A stretch of DNA of 64,000 nt from assembly GCF_029254265.1 (NCBI RefSeq), contig NZ_JAQWXX010000082.1:1-64000 (forward strand). The letters run 5' to 3'. The notes under the pieces were generated by a model, which worked only from the letters and a program-made list of their open reading frames with translations, did no database searches and was not told where the DNA came from. The stretch is from Algoriphagus sp. (GTDB lineage: Bacteria > Bacteroidota > Bacteroidia > Cytophagales > Cyclobacteriaceae). How positions within the stretch are numbered: position 1 is the stretch's first letter; every line of letters begins with the position of its first letter. The position numbers were made by a program, and so were the translations under genes. This document shows, in pieces, positions 1-8,407 of this stretch.

Positions 1-156
1 AGGCATCGAGCCCCTTGGAAGTTTACCCAAGAGAAGAACCTCTGGCTCATAATTGCCCGATGGAATTAAATAAATGTTGAACCAAACGGTCAACGCTATT
101 TAGGGAAGTACAAAGTACATTTTTCAGACTTCTTATTTTAGCTTTCTGACTTTTCC
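1..156. other. Left edge, no confident gene
   Basis: Two plus-strand frames are open from the window edge and stop at 50-52 and 67-69. Either could be the last codons of a gene that begins outside the window, but neither tail is recognisable. The rest up to 156 is AT-rich and holds the downstream flank of the antiporter gene. An imperfect GTTG...CAAC hairpin lies around 76-95. Nothing firmer can be supported. Confidence 0.3.
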
Positions 157-1392
157 TTAGATTTTCAACTTTTCTGCCCAGCCCATCAATGGCCCACTAC
201 TGATACTAGAGATCAGTGCCAAAATCACCAATCCGATAAAGAGAGACTCGGTGATCAACCCATTTTCCAAAGCGATTAACCCAAGTATGATATCCATACT
301 CCCACGCGTACTTAATCCAAACCCGACTACCATAGCTTTTTTTCGAGGTAAACTTGCAAATCGTCCTCCGATATAGGCTCCCCAGTATTTGGTCAAGAGA
401 CCCACTATGACCACTACCCCTACAATTCCAGGATCAAAGGCTTCAATGAAATTCACTTTGAGTCCGATCGATACAAAAAAGATCGGTGCGAAGATATTAT
501 TGATAAACTGATGGAGAATTTCCTTTGCTTTTTCAGTTAGATACTCAGAATCTCCAAGCGCAACCCCGATTATGAATGCTCCAAAAATCGCATGGATCCC
601 TATGAATTCGGTAAAAGATGCTGCCAAAAAGCAGATTGCTAGGGAAAGTGAAAGTAATCCTCCCGGCCATGCGAGCTTCTTATTGATCCATGGGAGAGTT
701 TTGTTGATCAATCCCTTGCCCAGAGTCAGCATGAAAAATGTGAAAAATAGGGTCAGCCCTATAGTAGGCCAAACGCCCAATCCTCCACTTCCAGACTCGG
801 AGAGCGAAAGAATCACAGAAAACACTATCCATCCCAATACATCCACAATCATTGCAGCGGCAATGATGAGAAGTCCCGTTGGAGTTTTGAATAGATTCAA
901 ATCCATCAAAACCCTCGCTACTACTGCCAGTGCAGTGATAGAGATGGCTAGTCCAAAAAAAGTGGAAGCCACAATTCGATCATTGATGTTGACACCGAGA
1001 AACTCAGGAAATGCATAGGCAACCACAAAACCGGCAATAATGGGTAGCGCCATCGAAGCCACTGCAATTTTCAGCGCATTTTTGCCCTGATTCCATACGA
1101 CTTGAAGCTCCACCTCCAATCCTGCAATGAAGAGTAACAACACCACAGATATTTGCACAAAACCATCCAGTGCAATATTGGACATGGCATGAGACCCAAA
1201 TAAATAATCCTGAGCAGCTGGAAAAAGTGATCCTAAAATTGTTGGACCAATTATAATTCCCGCCAGAATCTCCCCGACAACGGCAGGCTGCCTTAGTTTG
1301 CGGGCAATCTCGGCAAAGATTCGCGCCATGATCAACATGGTCGCAAGCTGAAGGAGAAGGTTGATAACCTCCTTATGGTTTAATGTTTCCAT
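157..1392 (-). CDS. Cation:proton antiporter (CPA2 type)
   Basis: The 411-residue product is a polytopic inner-membrane protein of about 12 hydrophobic segments. It begins with a hydrophobic helix followed by the 'RQPAVVGEILAGIIIGP' stretch, which is characteristic of the Na+/H+ exchanger (CPA2/KefB-like) domain. There is no C-terminal TrkA-N/RCK domain, so this is the bare antiporter module. It should exchange Na+ or K+ for protons across the inner membrane; the cation cannot be read from the sequence. It starts 6 bp after the stop of the upstream universal stress protein gene, so the two are almost certainly co-transcribed and link ion or pH homeostasis to a stress-response protein. The family is clear; the substrate is inference. 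Confidence 0.9.
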   Translation of the reverse strand: METLNHKEVINLLLQLATMLIMARIFAEIARKLRQPAVVGEILAGIIIGPTILGSLFPAAQDYLFGSHAMSNIALDGFVQISVVLLLFIAGLEVELQVVWNQGKNALKIAVASMALPIIAGFVVAYAFPEFLGVNINDRIVASTFFGLAISITALAVVARVLMDLNLFKTPTGLLIIAAAMIVDVLGWIVFSVILSLSESGSGGLGVWPTIGLTLFFTFFMLTLGKGLINKTLPWINKKLAWPGGLLSLSLAICFLAASFTEFIGIHAIFGAFIIGVALGDSEYLTEKAKEILHQFINNIFAPIFFVSIGLKVNFIEAFDPGIVGVVVIVGLLTKYWGAYIGGRFASLPRKKAMVVGFGLSTRGSMDIILGLIALENGLITESLFIGLVILALISSISSGPLMGWAEKLKI

Positions 1393-1398
1393 GGAGGT

Positions 1399-2229
1399 CT
1401 AATTTTTAACGATTAATAGATTACAAGGCAAGGTACTCAAGAGGTCCTCAAGATCATGCGGGAATAAGCGGTCAAAAAATGTCAGCCGTCGATCATCTCC
1501 CACTACCAAAAGATCTGCACCTATTTTCTCACAAAATCTACCCAACTCCACAGCCCATTTCCCACCGGTTACTTTAATATTTATTTTTAGAGTACTGACG
1601 TCAATATCCTTTAGGATTTCTTCCACATAGTCCATTTCATCCTGTACCAATTGCCTTCGGGTATTGGCTATTTCTTCTTCCGAATCCTCACCTGCAGTAC
1701 CCATTTGAAGGCCATACATCTTGATTTCATTTAGAATATGAACCTGATCTGCTTGGACCGCTTTGGAAAAAACAGCACCCTGAGCGATCACAAAAGGGGT
1801 GATTTCAAGTTGGGTCCCATTGATCACTACCTTGGAAAAGCTCGTAGTCTCAGGTTTTGGATCAATCAGTGTGAGTACAGAGCATGGCGATTTACGGATG
1901 ATTTTTCTTCCCACCGATCCGAGGTAGTATTTCAGTAAGCCTTCCTCTTTCAATGCTCCCGCCACCAAAAGATTTACTTCCTCCTCTTTACAGGCTTCTA
2001 ATATCATTTTCACAGGCTTGCCCTGTTTCCAGATTAGTTTGGTTCGATCTCGATCCAGACCATGCCGATCCAAGATTTCCTGAAACTTGGACTCCTGCTC
2101 TTCTGACTTTTCACCGACATGGATCAAAATCAAATCAGATTCGAAAAGGATGGAAAGCCGCTTCACTTCAGCAAGTAAGGCTTCCATTCGTGGGGAAAAA
2201 GCAATAGCAAGGGCGATTTTTCGAAACAT
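1399..2229 (-). CDS. Universal stress protein, two UspA domains
   Basis: The product has 276 residues with two tandem Usp folds, about 1-140 and 150-276. The first contains a 'GSVGRKIIRKSPCSVL' stretch resembling the Usp ATP-binding loop G-x2-G-x9-S. The second ends 'LEDLLSTLPCNLLIVKN', a typical Usp C-terminus. The start is taken at the ATG at 2229, which begins 'MFRKIALAIAFS' as Usp domains usually do; the frame stays open to 2298 but that extension looks non-coding. The protein is expected to be cytoplasmic and nucleotide-binding. It is the first gene of a two-gene unit with the downstream antiporter, 6 bp away, a common pairing in which Usp proteins accompany transporters. Its exact role is unknown. 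Confidence 0.85.
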   Translation of the reverse strand: MFRKIALAIAFSPRMEALLAEVKRLSILFESDLILIHVGEKSEEQESKFQEILDRHGLDRDRTKLIWKQGKPVKMILEACKEEEVNLLVAGALKEEGLLKYYLGSVGRKIIRKSPCSVLTLIDPKPETTSFSKVVINGTQLEITPFVIAQGAVFSKAVQADQVHILNEIKMYGLQMGTAGEDSEEEIANTRRQLVQDEMDYVEEILKDIDVSTLKINIKVTGGKWAVELGRFCEKIGADLLVVGDDRRLTFFDRLFPHDLEDLLSTLPCNLLIVKN

Positions 2230-2429
2230 AAATTGGAGACTAAGTACTTTAAATAAGCGAATTTTCCTTTTCATTCCAAGATTCTCAATGGAATCCATTT
2301 ATCCCGAACAGGTTCCATTTATGCCCTAATTTGACTTTCGGAAAAAGGAAGACCCATTTTTCAATATTTTTTGACAAAATTTAATGTCTGGTCTTTTTAG
2401 AATCCAATAAAAATAACCCTATCTCATTT

Positions 2430-4040
2430 ATGAAAAAATCTATATTCAGCTGGTTGTTGATTTCCAGTCTGGGATTTTTCGGAACAGCATTCGCACAGTC
2501 CGATGATTACCCTACGCTGAGTCAAGTCAATCAGCGCATGCAGCAAGTGGCAAAAAACAGCAATGCCACTCTCACTTCTCTGATCAAAACAGCTGGCGGA
2601 AAGGACATCTGGGTACTCAAAGTGGGTACTGGTGATCTGGATCAAAAACCCGCTATCGCAGTCGTCGGAGGAGTTGAAGGATTCCATGTCTTAAGTACCG
2701 AACTCGCAGTTCAATTTGCAGAAAAACTAGTCGCAGAGCATGCAGATGCATTGCAAACTACCACTTTCTACATTTTTCCCAATATGTCGCCTGATGCTTA
2801 CGAGCAATACCACGCTGCCTTGAAATATGAGCGGAGAGGTAATGCCATTTCCGTCGATCATGACCGTGATGGAAAAGCAGGAGAGAATGGCTATTCAGAT
2901 TTGAATGGAGATGGTATGATCACTTGGATGCGTGTTGAAGATCCTATGGGTGATTACGTGGTATCAAAGCAAGATGATCGCGTTCTCGAAAAAGCTGATC
3001 GATCCAAAGGTGAAGCAGGAAAATACTTGGTGTATAAAGAAAGTCGAGATGATGATAAAGACGGCAATTTCGCTGAGGATCTGAAAGAGGGAATCGCTTT
3101 CAATAAATCAATGACCTACAAATTCCCGGTTTTCCAACCATTGGCCGGAGACATTCCAGTATCACAGCTGGAATCTCGTGCGATGCTTGATTACCTTTTT
3201 GAGCAGTGGAATATTTTCGCTTTTGTCACTTTTTCACCAGCTAATAACCTTAGTACTCCACTAAAATACAATGCTGGAGATGCTCGCAAACGAGTAGTAA
3301 CTTCCATACTAGAGAAAGACCAGACGATAAATGCGATGATTTCTGGCATTTACAACGAGACAGTTTCTCAGAAAGCCTTCCAGCAGAACAATCAGGGAAC
3401 TGACGGAGACTTTTTCCAATGGGCCTATTTCCACTTCGGAAGATTGAGTTTCGGTACGCCAGGCTATTGGGTGCCTGAATACAAAGGTGCTGATGGCAAA
3501 GGGAAATCAAATGCCGAAGCGAATTATTTGGCTTGGGCAGATTCTCTGGGTTGGAATGACGTTTTCGTGCCTTGGACTGAAATCCAGCATCCTGACTTCC
3601 CGGGAAAAAAAGTTGAGGTTGGAGGAATCAAACCTTTTCTGATGGCAAATCCCCCTTATGTGCAAGTGGGGAAAATTGCAGACGAGCATACTGATTTCAT
3701 CTTGAAACTTGCCGCGATGCAACCAAAACTGGAAATGCTTAACATCAAGATTGAAAGCTTAGGAAATGGTCTGACCAGAATCTCTGCTGATCTTTTCAAT
3801 AACTCTCCGCTTCCTACACATTCAGATATGGGTGAGCGCTCCAGATGGCTTCGCAAAGTCAGGGTAGATCTCGATGTACCTCAGGATCGAATCATTTCAG
3901 GTGATAAAATTCAACTGATAGATGTAATCGATGCCTATCAAAAAGTATCACTGAGCTGGATCGTTAAAGGATCTGGAGCTGTACCAGTGAAAGCCGGTGC
4001 GCCACATGTCGGTTTTATAAATGCAAACTTTAAACTCTAA
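2430..4040 (+). CDS. M14 carboxypeptidase-like protein, degenerate active site
   Basis: The 536-residue secreted protein has a signal peptide ending near 'GTAFAQ' (residue 23) and the fold signatures of the M14 zinc carboxypeptidase family. It aligns by eye with the next gene, for example 'KTFYITPTINPDA' against 'TTFYIFPNMSPDA'. The zinc motif is altered. Where the neighbour has H111-S-N-E114, this protein has E83-G-F-H86, so the two zinc ligands are swapped. The third ligand position (H306 in the neighbour) is Ser269, and the catalytic Glu position (E379) falls on Gly345. The substrate-binding Asn-Arg pair is Asn225-Lys226. Acidic Ca-type loops (about 143-162 and 206-213) are kept. It is 6 bp upstream of the active-looking paralogue, so they form an operon. 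It is probably a non-catalytic pseudoenzyme or binding partner. The alignment is by hand. Confidence 0.85.
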   Translation: MKKSIFSWLLISSLGFFGTAFAQSDDYPTLSQVNQRMQQVAKNSNATLTSLIKTAGGKDIWVLKVGTGDLDQKPAIAVVGGVEGFHVLSTELAVQFAEKLVAEHADALQTTTFYIFPNMSPDAYEQYHAALKYERRGNAISVDHDRDGKAGENGYSDLNGDGMITWMRVEDPMGDYVVSKQDDRVLEKADRSKGEAGKYLVYKESRDDDKDGNFAEDLKEGIAFNKSMTYKFPVFQPLAGDIPVSQLESRAMLDYLFEQWNIFAFVTFSPANNLSTPLKYNAGDARKRVVTSILEKDQTINAMISGIYNETVSQKAFQQNNQGTDGDFFQWAYFHFGRLSFGTPGYWVPEYKGADGKGKSNAEANYLAWADSLGWNDVFVPWTEIQHPDFPGKKVEVGGIKPFLMANPPYVQVGKIADEHTDFILKLAAMQPKLEMLNIKIESLGNGLTRISADLFNNSPLPTHSDMGERSRWLRKVRVDLDVPQDRIISGDKIQLIDVIDAYQKVSLSWIVKGSGAVPVKAGAPHVGFINANFKL

Positions 4041-4046
4041 GCCATC

Positions 4047-5792
4047 ATGAAAAAGATAAATACCTTAAAAATGATCGTTATGCTGGCTTTTGCTACCCTT
4101 TGGATAGCAGTTAACCCAGCAAAAGCGCAAGAGAAATTCTTTCGGGCTGTGGGAACTCCCCACAAACCAAAAGTGGAATTGACTTTCAATAAATACTATA
4201 CTTACGAAGGTTTGGTGGATGCAATGAAGAAAATTGCAGCCGCTCATCCGGGATTGGCAAAGATTGAATCAATCGGAAAATCCTATCTAGGTAGAGACAT
4301 TATGACCTTGACTATTACCGATTTTTCGGTTGGCAAATCAGAAGAAAAACCAGCCATGTGGATCGATGGAAATATTCACTCCAACGAGATTCAAGGCGGG
4401 GAATTCTCCCTATATGCAGCTTGGTATCTGACCGAAATGCAAGGAGATAATGAATTTATTCAAGAACTACTTCGGGATAAGACCTTCTACATCACCCCTA
4501 CAATCAATCCAGATGCTCGAAATGACTTTTTCTTAGAACCAAATACCGCAAACTCTCCACGGTCAGGTATGATGGTGCTCGATAATGATGGAGATGGAAT
4601 GGCTGGAGAAGATGGAATGGATGACCTCGACGGCGATGGACATATCACGATGATGATCAGAAAATCACCAACGGGCAGATTTATCAAAGATCCGCAGGAT
4701 CCAAGAAAATTGATTATGGTCGAAGCAGATAAAGTTGGGGAATATGAAATGCTTGGTCAAGAAGGAACTGACGGTGATGGCGATGGTCGGGTAAATGATG
4801 ACGGGGTGGGCTATTACGATCCAAACCGGGATTGGGGATGGAATTGGCAGCCAGATTACATTCAACGAGGAGCACTCAGGTACCCATTTACACTTCCTGA
4901 AAACAGATCCGTGATGGAGTTTGTGATGAAACATCCAAATATTGCTGGCGCGCAAAGCTTTCACAATAGTGGCGGAATGATCCTTCGAGGTCCAGGCGCT
5001 GAAGAAGATGTCAACACCTACAATCGAGAAGATATTCGCATCTACGATGTCATCGGGAAAAAAGGAGAAGAATTACTTCCTGGATATAGATATATCGTGG
5101 TTTACAAGGATTTGTATTCTGTTTTCGGCGGTGAACTGGATTGGTTCTATGGCAATCGTGGAATCTTCACTTATTCCAATGAATTGATGACTTCTTACCT
5201 CTATTTCCATAAGCAATCTGCCGGAAGAGGAAATCAAGATGAAAACTTCGATGTGGATAAATACCTGACTATGGGCGATGCTTTTGTGAACTGGCATGAA
5301 TATGAGCATCCTCAGTTTGGTACTGTCGAGATTGGTGGATTCAAAAAGACCTTTGGACGCGCACATCCAGGATTCTTGCTAGAGCAAGATGCGCATCGAA
5401 ATGCTGCATTTACGATTTACCATGCATATCACACTCCGAAGCTGAGCATCATGGATGTGAAGGAAGAAGAGCTTGGAGGCGGATTGAAAGCTATCACTGC
5501 GACGATCTTTAATGAGCGATTGATGCCAACTCACGCCAGCCAGGATTTGAAATACAAAATCGAGCGACCGGATTATGTGACGATTTCAGGAGCTAAAGTG
5601 GTAGCTGGATTCGTCGTAGAAGATGAAGACTTCAATAAGTTCGCCGAACAAAAAATGTCTCCGGAGCGAATTGCTGTCGAAAATGTACCGGGAATGAGTG
5701 CGGTAAAAGTGAAGTGGATTGTATCTTCAGGATCAAATTATTCCATCACAGTGGACTCTGCCAAAGGCGGAAAAGCCAGCTGGAAGAAGTAA
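4047..5792 (+). CDS. Secreted M14 zinc carboxypeptidase
   Basis: The 581-residue protein has a signal peptide ending at 'AKAQ' (about residue 28). The M14 core is intact: zinc ligands H111 and E114 in 'GNIHSNE', third ligand H306 in 'AQSFHNSGG', carboxylate-binding N260-R261 in 'YDPNRDWGW', and catalytic E379 in 'FTYSNEL'. Two or three acidic loops (179-190, 194-199, 242-253) resemble calcium-binding DxDxDG loops and fall between the zinc motif and the substrate-binding pair. The protein should act in the periplasm or outside the cell, removing C-terminal residues from peptides. It lies directly behind the degenerate paralogue with 6 bp between them and is followed by a strong terminator, so the two form a bicistronic unit. 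Confidence 0.9.
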   Translation: MKKINTLKMIVMLAFATLWIAVNPAKAQEKFFRAVGTPHKPKVELTFNKYYTYEGLVDAMKKIAAAHPGLAKIESIGKSYLGRDIMTLTITDFSVGKSEEKPAMWIDGNIHSNEIQGGEFSLYAAWYLTEMQGDNEFIQELLRDKTFYITPTINPDARNDFFLEPNTANSPRSGMMVLDNDGDGMAGEDGMDDLDGDGHITMMIRKSPTGRFIKDPQDPRKLIMVEADKVGEYEMLGQEGTDGDGDGRVNDDGVGYYDPNRDWGWNWQPDYIQRGALRYPFTLPENRSVMEFVMKHPNIAGAQSFHNSGGMILRGPGAEEDVNTYNREDIRIYDVIGKKGEELLPGYRYIVVYKDLYSVFGGELDWFYGNRGIFTYSNELMTSYLYFHKQSAGRGNQDENFDVDKYLTMGDAFVNWHEYEHPQFGTVEIGGFKKTFGRAHPGFLLEQDAHRNAAFTIYHAYHTPKLSIMDVKEEELGGGLKAITATIFNERLMPTHASQDLKYKIERPDYVTISGAKVVAGFVVEDEDFNKFAEQKMSPERIAVENVPGMSAVKVKWIVSSGSNYSITVDSAKGGKASWKK

Positions 5793-5809
5793 AAATTCTT
5801 AACGTATTA

Positions 5810-5846
5810 AATCCCCGGTTTTTGATTAAATCGGGGATTTTTTTTG
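5810..5846 (+). terminator. Rho-independent terminator of the M14 pair
   Basis: AATCCCCG (5810-5817) pairs with CGGGGATT (5832-5839), followed by a run of T. It lies 18 bp after the stop of the second carboxypeptidase gene. Confidence 0.85.
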
Positions 5847-5871
5847 TCCAAAAGGGTGATAAACTTCAAAT

Positions 5872-5901
5872 AAAAAACCCTGCCAGATCGCTCCAGCAGG
5901 G
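5872..5901 (-). terminator. Rho-independent terminator of the 190-aa secreted protein gene
   Basis: On the minus strand CCCTGC (5901-5896) pairs with GCAGGG (5883-5878), followed by TTTTTT (5877-5872). It is placed 24 bp past the stop of the gene at 5925-6497 and faces the terminator of the carboxypeptidase unit. Confidence 0.7.
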
Positions 5902-5924
5902 CTTGGTAATTGAGTTGGTTTAAT

Positions 5925-6497
5925 TTAAAGAGTTGAAACAAAGCTTTCAAATCCTGAAGCAGTCTTCACTTTGAAACTGATTCCATCTTTTCCAGCTTGC
6001 TCGATTTTGTAAATTTTATGCAGTCCTTGAGGATTGTCGATCATCTCTGAATGGATCATTTTGTCTCCATCGTAGATCATTACTTCTACTTCCTTTGAAT
6101 CAAGGTTACTTACCAACAAACGGTAAGAATTACCTTCTATTTTAGATACCCGTGAAAAAACTTCAGGCTTAACTTCTATAAAATTTTCTACAGAAGCAGA
6201 AGAAATCACACCAGACTGATCTAAAACTTGAATTGAGTAGGTTCCTTTTGGAAGATCTGTCAAGTCATACTTTTTTGCAAAAGCCTCAGTTTGATTGATT
6301 CGATCTCTCATAATCAATCGATCCTGAGAATCGGAAATCTTCACAATTACAGTTCCTTTAGGAGCTTCTGTAAATGCTACTGCTACTTTAGCAGCTTCTG
6401 GCTTTGTGATTTGTACTGTTTCGTCAGCTTTTGTTCCTGCTGCGAAAGCTCCTGTTGCAATCCCTGCAACAAAAAGCATGGTGAATAGATTTTTCAT
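5925..6497 (-). CDS. Small secreted beta-rich protein, function unknown
   Basis: The 190-residue protein has a clear signal peptide (MKNLFTMLFVAGIATGAFA). The rest is predicted mostly beta: short alternating strands with 'KGTVIVKISDSQDRLI', 'LPKGTYSIQVLDQSG' and 'LDSKEVEVMIYDGDKMI'. This resembles the DUF3244/Ig-like small secreted proteins common in Bacteroidota, but I cannot assign a named family with confidence. It is monocistronic, with a consensus promoter at 6617-6647, a structured leader of about 110 nt and its own terminator. The strong promoter and leader suggest high expression. Confidence 0.75.
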   Translation of the reverse strand: MKNLFTMLFVAGIATGAFAAGTKADETVQITKPEAAKVAVAFTEAPKGTVIVKISDSQDRLIMRDRINQTEAFAKKYDLTDLPKGTYSIQVLDQSGVISSASVENFIEVKPEVFSRVSKIEGNSYRLLVSNLDSKEVEVMIYDGDKMIHSEMIDNPQGLHKIYKIEQAGKDGISFKVKTASGFESFVSTL

Positions 6498-6610
6498 GTT
6501 TACTAGTTGGTTTAAATAGGTTCTTAATTTTTGTAACCGGCAGATGGGTTCATCTGCAGAGGGAATTTTGGGCTACTTCAGTCAACCGGGTATGCGGTTG
6601 TGATAAGATT
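6498..6610 (-). other. Structured 5' leader with two stem-loops
   Basis: Between the predicted transcription start (about 6610) and the ATG at 6497 lie two perfect hairpins. GCAGATG (6540-6546) pairs with CATCTGC (6551-6557) around a 4-nt loop. CAACCG (6583-6588) pairs with CGGTTG (6595-6600) around a 6-nt loop. The element TAAACCAACTA sits just upstream of the ATG and recurs before the ATG of the DUF4252 gene ending at 9235. The leader may act in mRNA stability or translation control (inference). Confidence 0.45.
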
Positions 6611-6616
6611 ACATTA

Positions 6617-6647
6617 CAAAGGTACCTAACAGTTTTAATTTTGCAAA
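6617..6647 (-). promoter_or_regulatory. Bacteroidota-type promoter (TTTG-N19-TACCTTTG)
   Basis: On the minus strand TTTG (6647-6644) is followed by exactly 19 bases and TACCTTTG (6624-6617). This matches the known Bacteroidota -33/-7 consensus TTTG-N19-TAnnTTTG. It drives the small secreted protein gene at 5925-6497. Confidence 0.8.
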
Positions 6648-6916
6648 TGTTTCAACAAAACATTATTTTAATTACTGATTACTTAACATTTTACGCTATT
6701 TATTGCGAATTCAATATTATTTTCCCGCAATCGATAGCGAAGTAGTCGGGATTTTGAAAAAACACATTCATTCCTGTATTTATTCTGTAAAAATTGAATT
6801 TGTAAAATATTATTTGCTTAAATAAAAAATATATCGCTTGATTCATCCATAAAATTTCGTAAAACTTTTTTTTAACAAGAATTAATTCTATGGTGTTTTA
6901 TAAATAAAAAATCAAA
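6648..6916. other. AT-rich intergenic stretch
   Basis: This is very AT-rich DNA between the promoter of the minus-strand secreted protein gene and the DUF427 gene. The only GC-richer island is an imperfect inverted element around 6723-6752 (TTCCCGC ... GTCGGGA). I see no ORF, RNA gene or clear promoter for the DUF427 gene. Confidence 0.5.
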
Positions 6917-7198
6917 ATAAAAGCAATTTGGAACAATCAAATCATCGCAGAATCAGACCAAACTTTGGTCATTGAGGGGAACCATTACTTCCCGCCGGAT
7001 GCTGTCCGGATGGAATACCTCAAATTCTCTCCTACTCAGACTACCTGTCCTTGGAAGGGAAGGGCTCCTTACTATACCATCGAAGTGGACGGAGAGACCG
7101 ACAAAGATGCTGCTTGGTTTTATCCCGATCCTTCTCCGGCAGCCAAAGAAATCGAAGGATATATTTCCTTTTGGAAAAGGGTGAAGGTCTTGGAGTAA
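6917..7198 (+). CDS. DUF427 family protein without a normal start codon
   Basis: Read from 6917 the frame encodes a full-length 93-residue DUF427 protein: 'KAIWNNQIIAES' at the start, 'VIEGNHYFPPDAV', the conserved 'TTCPWKGRAPYYTIEVDG', 'DAAWFYPDPSPAAKEI' and 'GYISFWKRVKV'. The codon where homologues have ATG is ATA (6917-6919), and an in-frame TAA at 6905-6907 closes the frame upstream. The only other in-frame possibilities are ATT at 6926 or TTG at 6965, which would remove the first 16 residues. No internal stop or frameshift is present, so it is either translated from a rare start or newly silenced. DUF427 is a small cytoplasmic fold of unknown function. A second, truncated DUF427 copy lies at 8557-8698. 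Confidence 0.7.
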   Translation: MKAIWNNQIIAESDQTLVIEGNHYFPPDAVRMEYLKFSPTQTTCPWKGRAPYYTIEVDGETDKDAAWFYPDPSPAAKEIEGYISFWKRVKVLE

Positions 7199-7216
7199 TT
7201 TAAATAAAGAGTAAAA

Positions 7217-8329
7217 TTATTTTAATTCAAAAATCCCGAATCGCATAAAATCTTCTTCCTCATCCGGATTGATCAGTCGGATTAAAAGTCGGTTGCCCGG
7301 AAGTGCCATTTGAATCTCGCCATAGGGAATCGGAATATCACCCGAAATCTGCTTACCATCTTTGAATAAAATCAGCCTATGATAAGCTGGGTCCTTTGAA
7401 ACGCTATAGTATTTGTCTTCTGTTAGTTTTTTTTCTAAAGAACTACTAGATATATCTTGAAGATATTCAACTGCCATAAAGCCATTATCCCAAGCATGAA
7501 GGGCATAATTCCTTCCTGATAAAATAATGTTATTTAATCTTTGCAAATTGGAAATCGATAATTTTGATTTACCTAATGCATCAAATGACTCGTGCTCGAT
7601 ATCAAATTGACCCTTTTTCACTAAGTTTTGAGAATCAAAAACTGTGATTTGATCATTAAAACTAGAAGTTAAATAAAAACTGCGTCCATCCGGACTTAGT
7701 GTGTAGATCGCAGCAACCATATTTTTCATGTTGATATCCGTTTTTGAAAAAATTGGAAGAGAACGAGCTGAAATAAGTCCAAGGGATTTTTCGGATTCCA
7801 AATTAATTCCTTCGATAAAATTGAGACTTCCAAAATCCTTGGCAAAAACAAAAGAAAAGACATTAGAGATAGTTGTGATAACAATATTCTCACCCGAGGC
7901 ATTTTTTAGCATAGCCAGTTTCTTCGGAAAATAAATTGTTGAGGTAGATAACGGAAGAAATCTAGTCTTTTTAATCAATTTCAAATTTCGGTCATAAAGC
8001 AAAATTTCAATGTCGGTTTTCCCCCAAATATTTCCATCCTTGGAAAAGGCAAGACCACTTAAAAGAGAAACATGCTCATTGGGACCTTCCCCATACAGAT
8101 TTTCAGAAATGATCTTGGTCCCCTTCGAATTAAATAAACTTATTTCTACACCAGCATCTTTACTTTTGGTATATCCTAAATAAACTTGATCTTTTTCGTA
8201 GTAATCCAGAATCCCAACCTCATAGAAGCTGTCAATTTTAAATTCAGATACTTTTTTAAGGCTAACTTGAGCCTTGGTGGACGATAAAAACAATAGTAGC
8301 GAAAATGCTGTGCAGATAAATTTTTCCAT
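7217..8329 (-). CDS. Secreted 6-bladed beta-propeller-like protein
   Basis: The 370-residue product starts 'MEKFICTAFSLLLFLSSTKAQ', a signal peptide cleaved near residue 21. The start at 8329 is preferred over the upstream codon at 8359 because it gives a compact signal sequence. Repeated beta-strand units such as 'SLFNSKGTKII', 'LAFSKDGNIWG', 'ILLYDRNLKLI', 'LSPDGRSFYL' and 'FDSQNLVKKG', together with 'LYGEGPNEH', are typical of the 6-bladed propeller proteins of Bacteroidota. In that phylum such genes often follow a small cysteine-rich (NVEALA-type) peptide gene, and here the remnant of such a gene lies directly upstream at 8408-8533. Function is unknown; it is likely periplasmic or surface exposed. 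Confidence 0.7.
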   Translation of the reverse strand: MEKFICTAFSLLLFLSSTKAQVSLKKVSEFKIDSFYEVGILDYYEKDQVYLGYTKSKDAGVEISLFNSKGTKIISENLYGEGPNEHVSLLSGLAFSKDGNIWGKTDIEILLYDRNLKLIKKTRFLPLSTSTIYFPKKLAMLKNASGENIVITTISNVFSFVFAKDFGSLNFIEGINLESEKSLGLISARSLPIFSKTDINMKNMVAAIYTLSPDGRSFYLTSSFNDQITVFDSQNLVKKGQFDIEHESFDALGKSKLSISNLQRLNNIILSGRNYALHAWDNGFMAVEYLQDISSSSLEKKLTEDKYYSVSKDPAYHRLILFKDGKQISGDIPIPYGEIQMALPGNRLLIRLINPDEEEDFMRFGIFELK

Positions 8330-8340
8330 ATTTCTGAAAC

Positions 8341-8375
8341 ATAAAAAATAAAGGTGCAAATAAATACACCTTTAT
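8341..8375 (-). terminator. Attenuator-like terminator before the propeller gene
   Basis: On the minus strand ATAAAGGTG (8375-8367) pairs perfectly with CACCTTTAT (8356-8348) around a 10-nt loop, followed by TTTTT. It lies between the cysteine-rich peptide remnant and the propeller start at 8329. It would end most transcripts after the small peptide and let a fraction read through. Confidence 0.6.
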
Positions 8376-8407
8376 CCATTGAACCTGTTTTTGTGATGAT
8401 TCTAATT

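Noticed and set aside
572-1018. A 148-codon plus-strand ORF inside the antiporter gene
   Set aside because: It is antisense to a well-supported gene, with no family match and no start signals.
2430-4040. Frameshift or assembly error as the cause of the E-x-x-H motif
   Set aside because: The reading frame is continuous and homologous before and after the motif, so a local indel cannot explain a two-residue swap.
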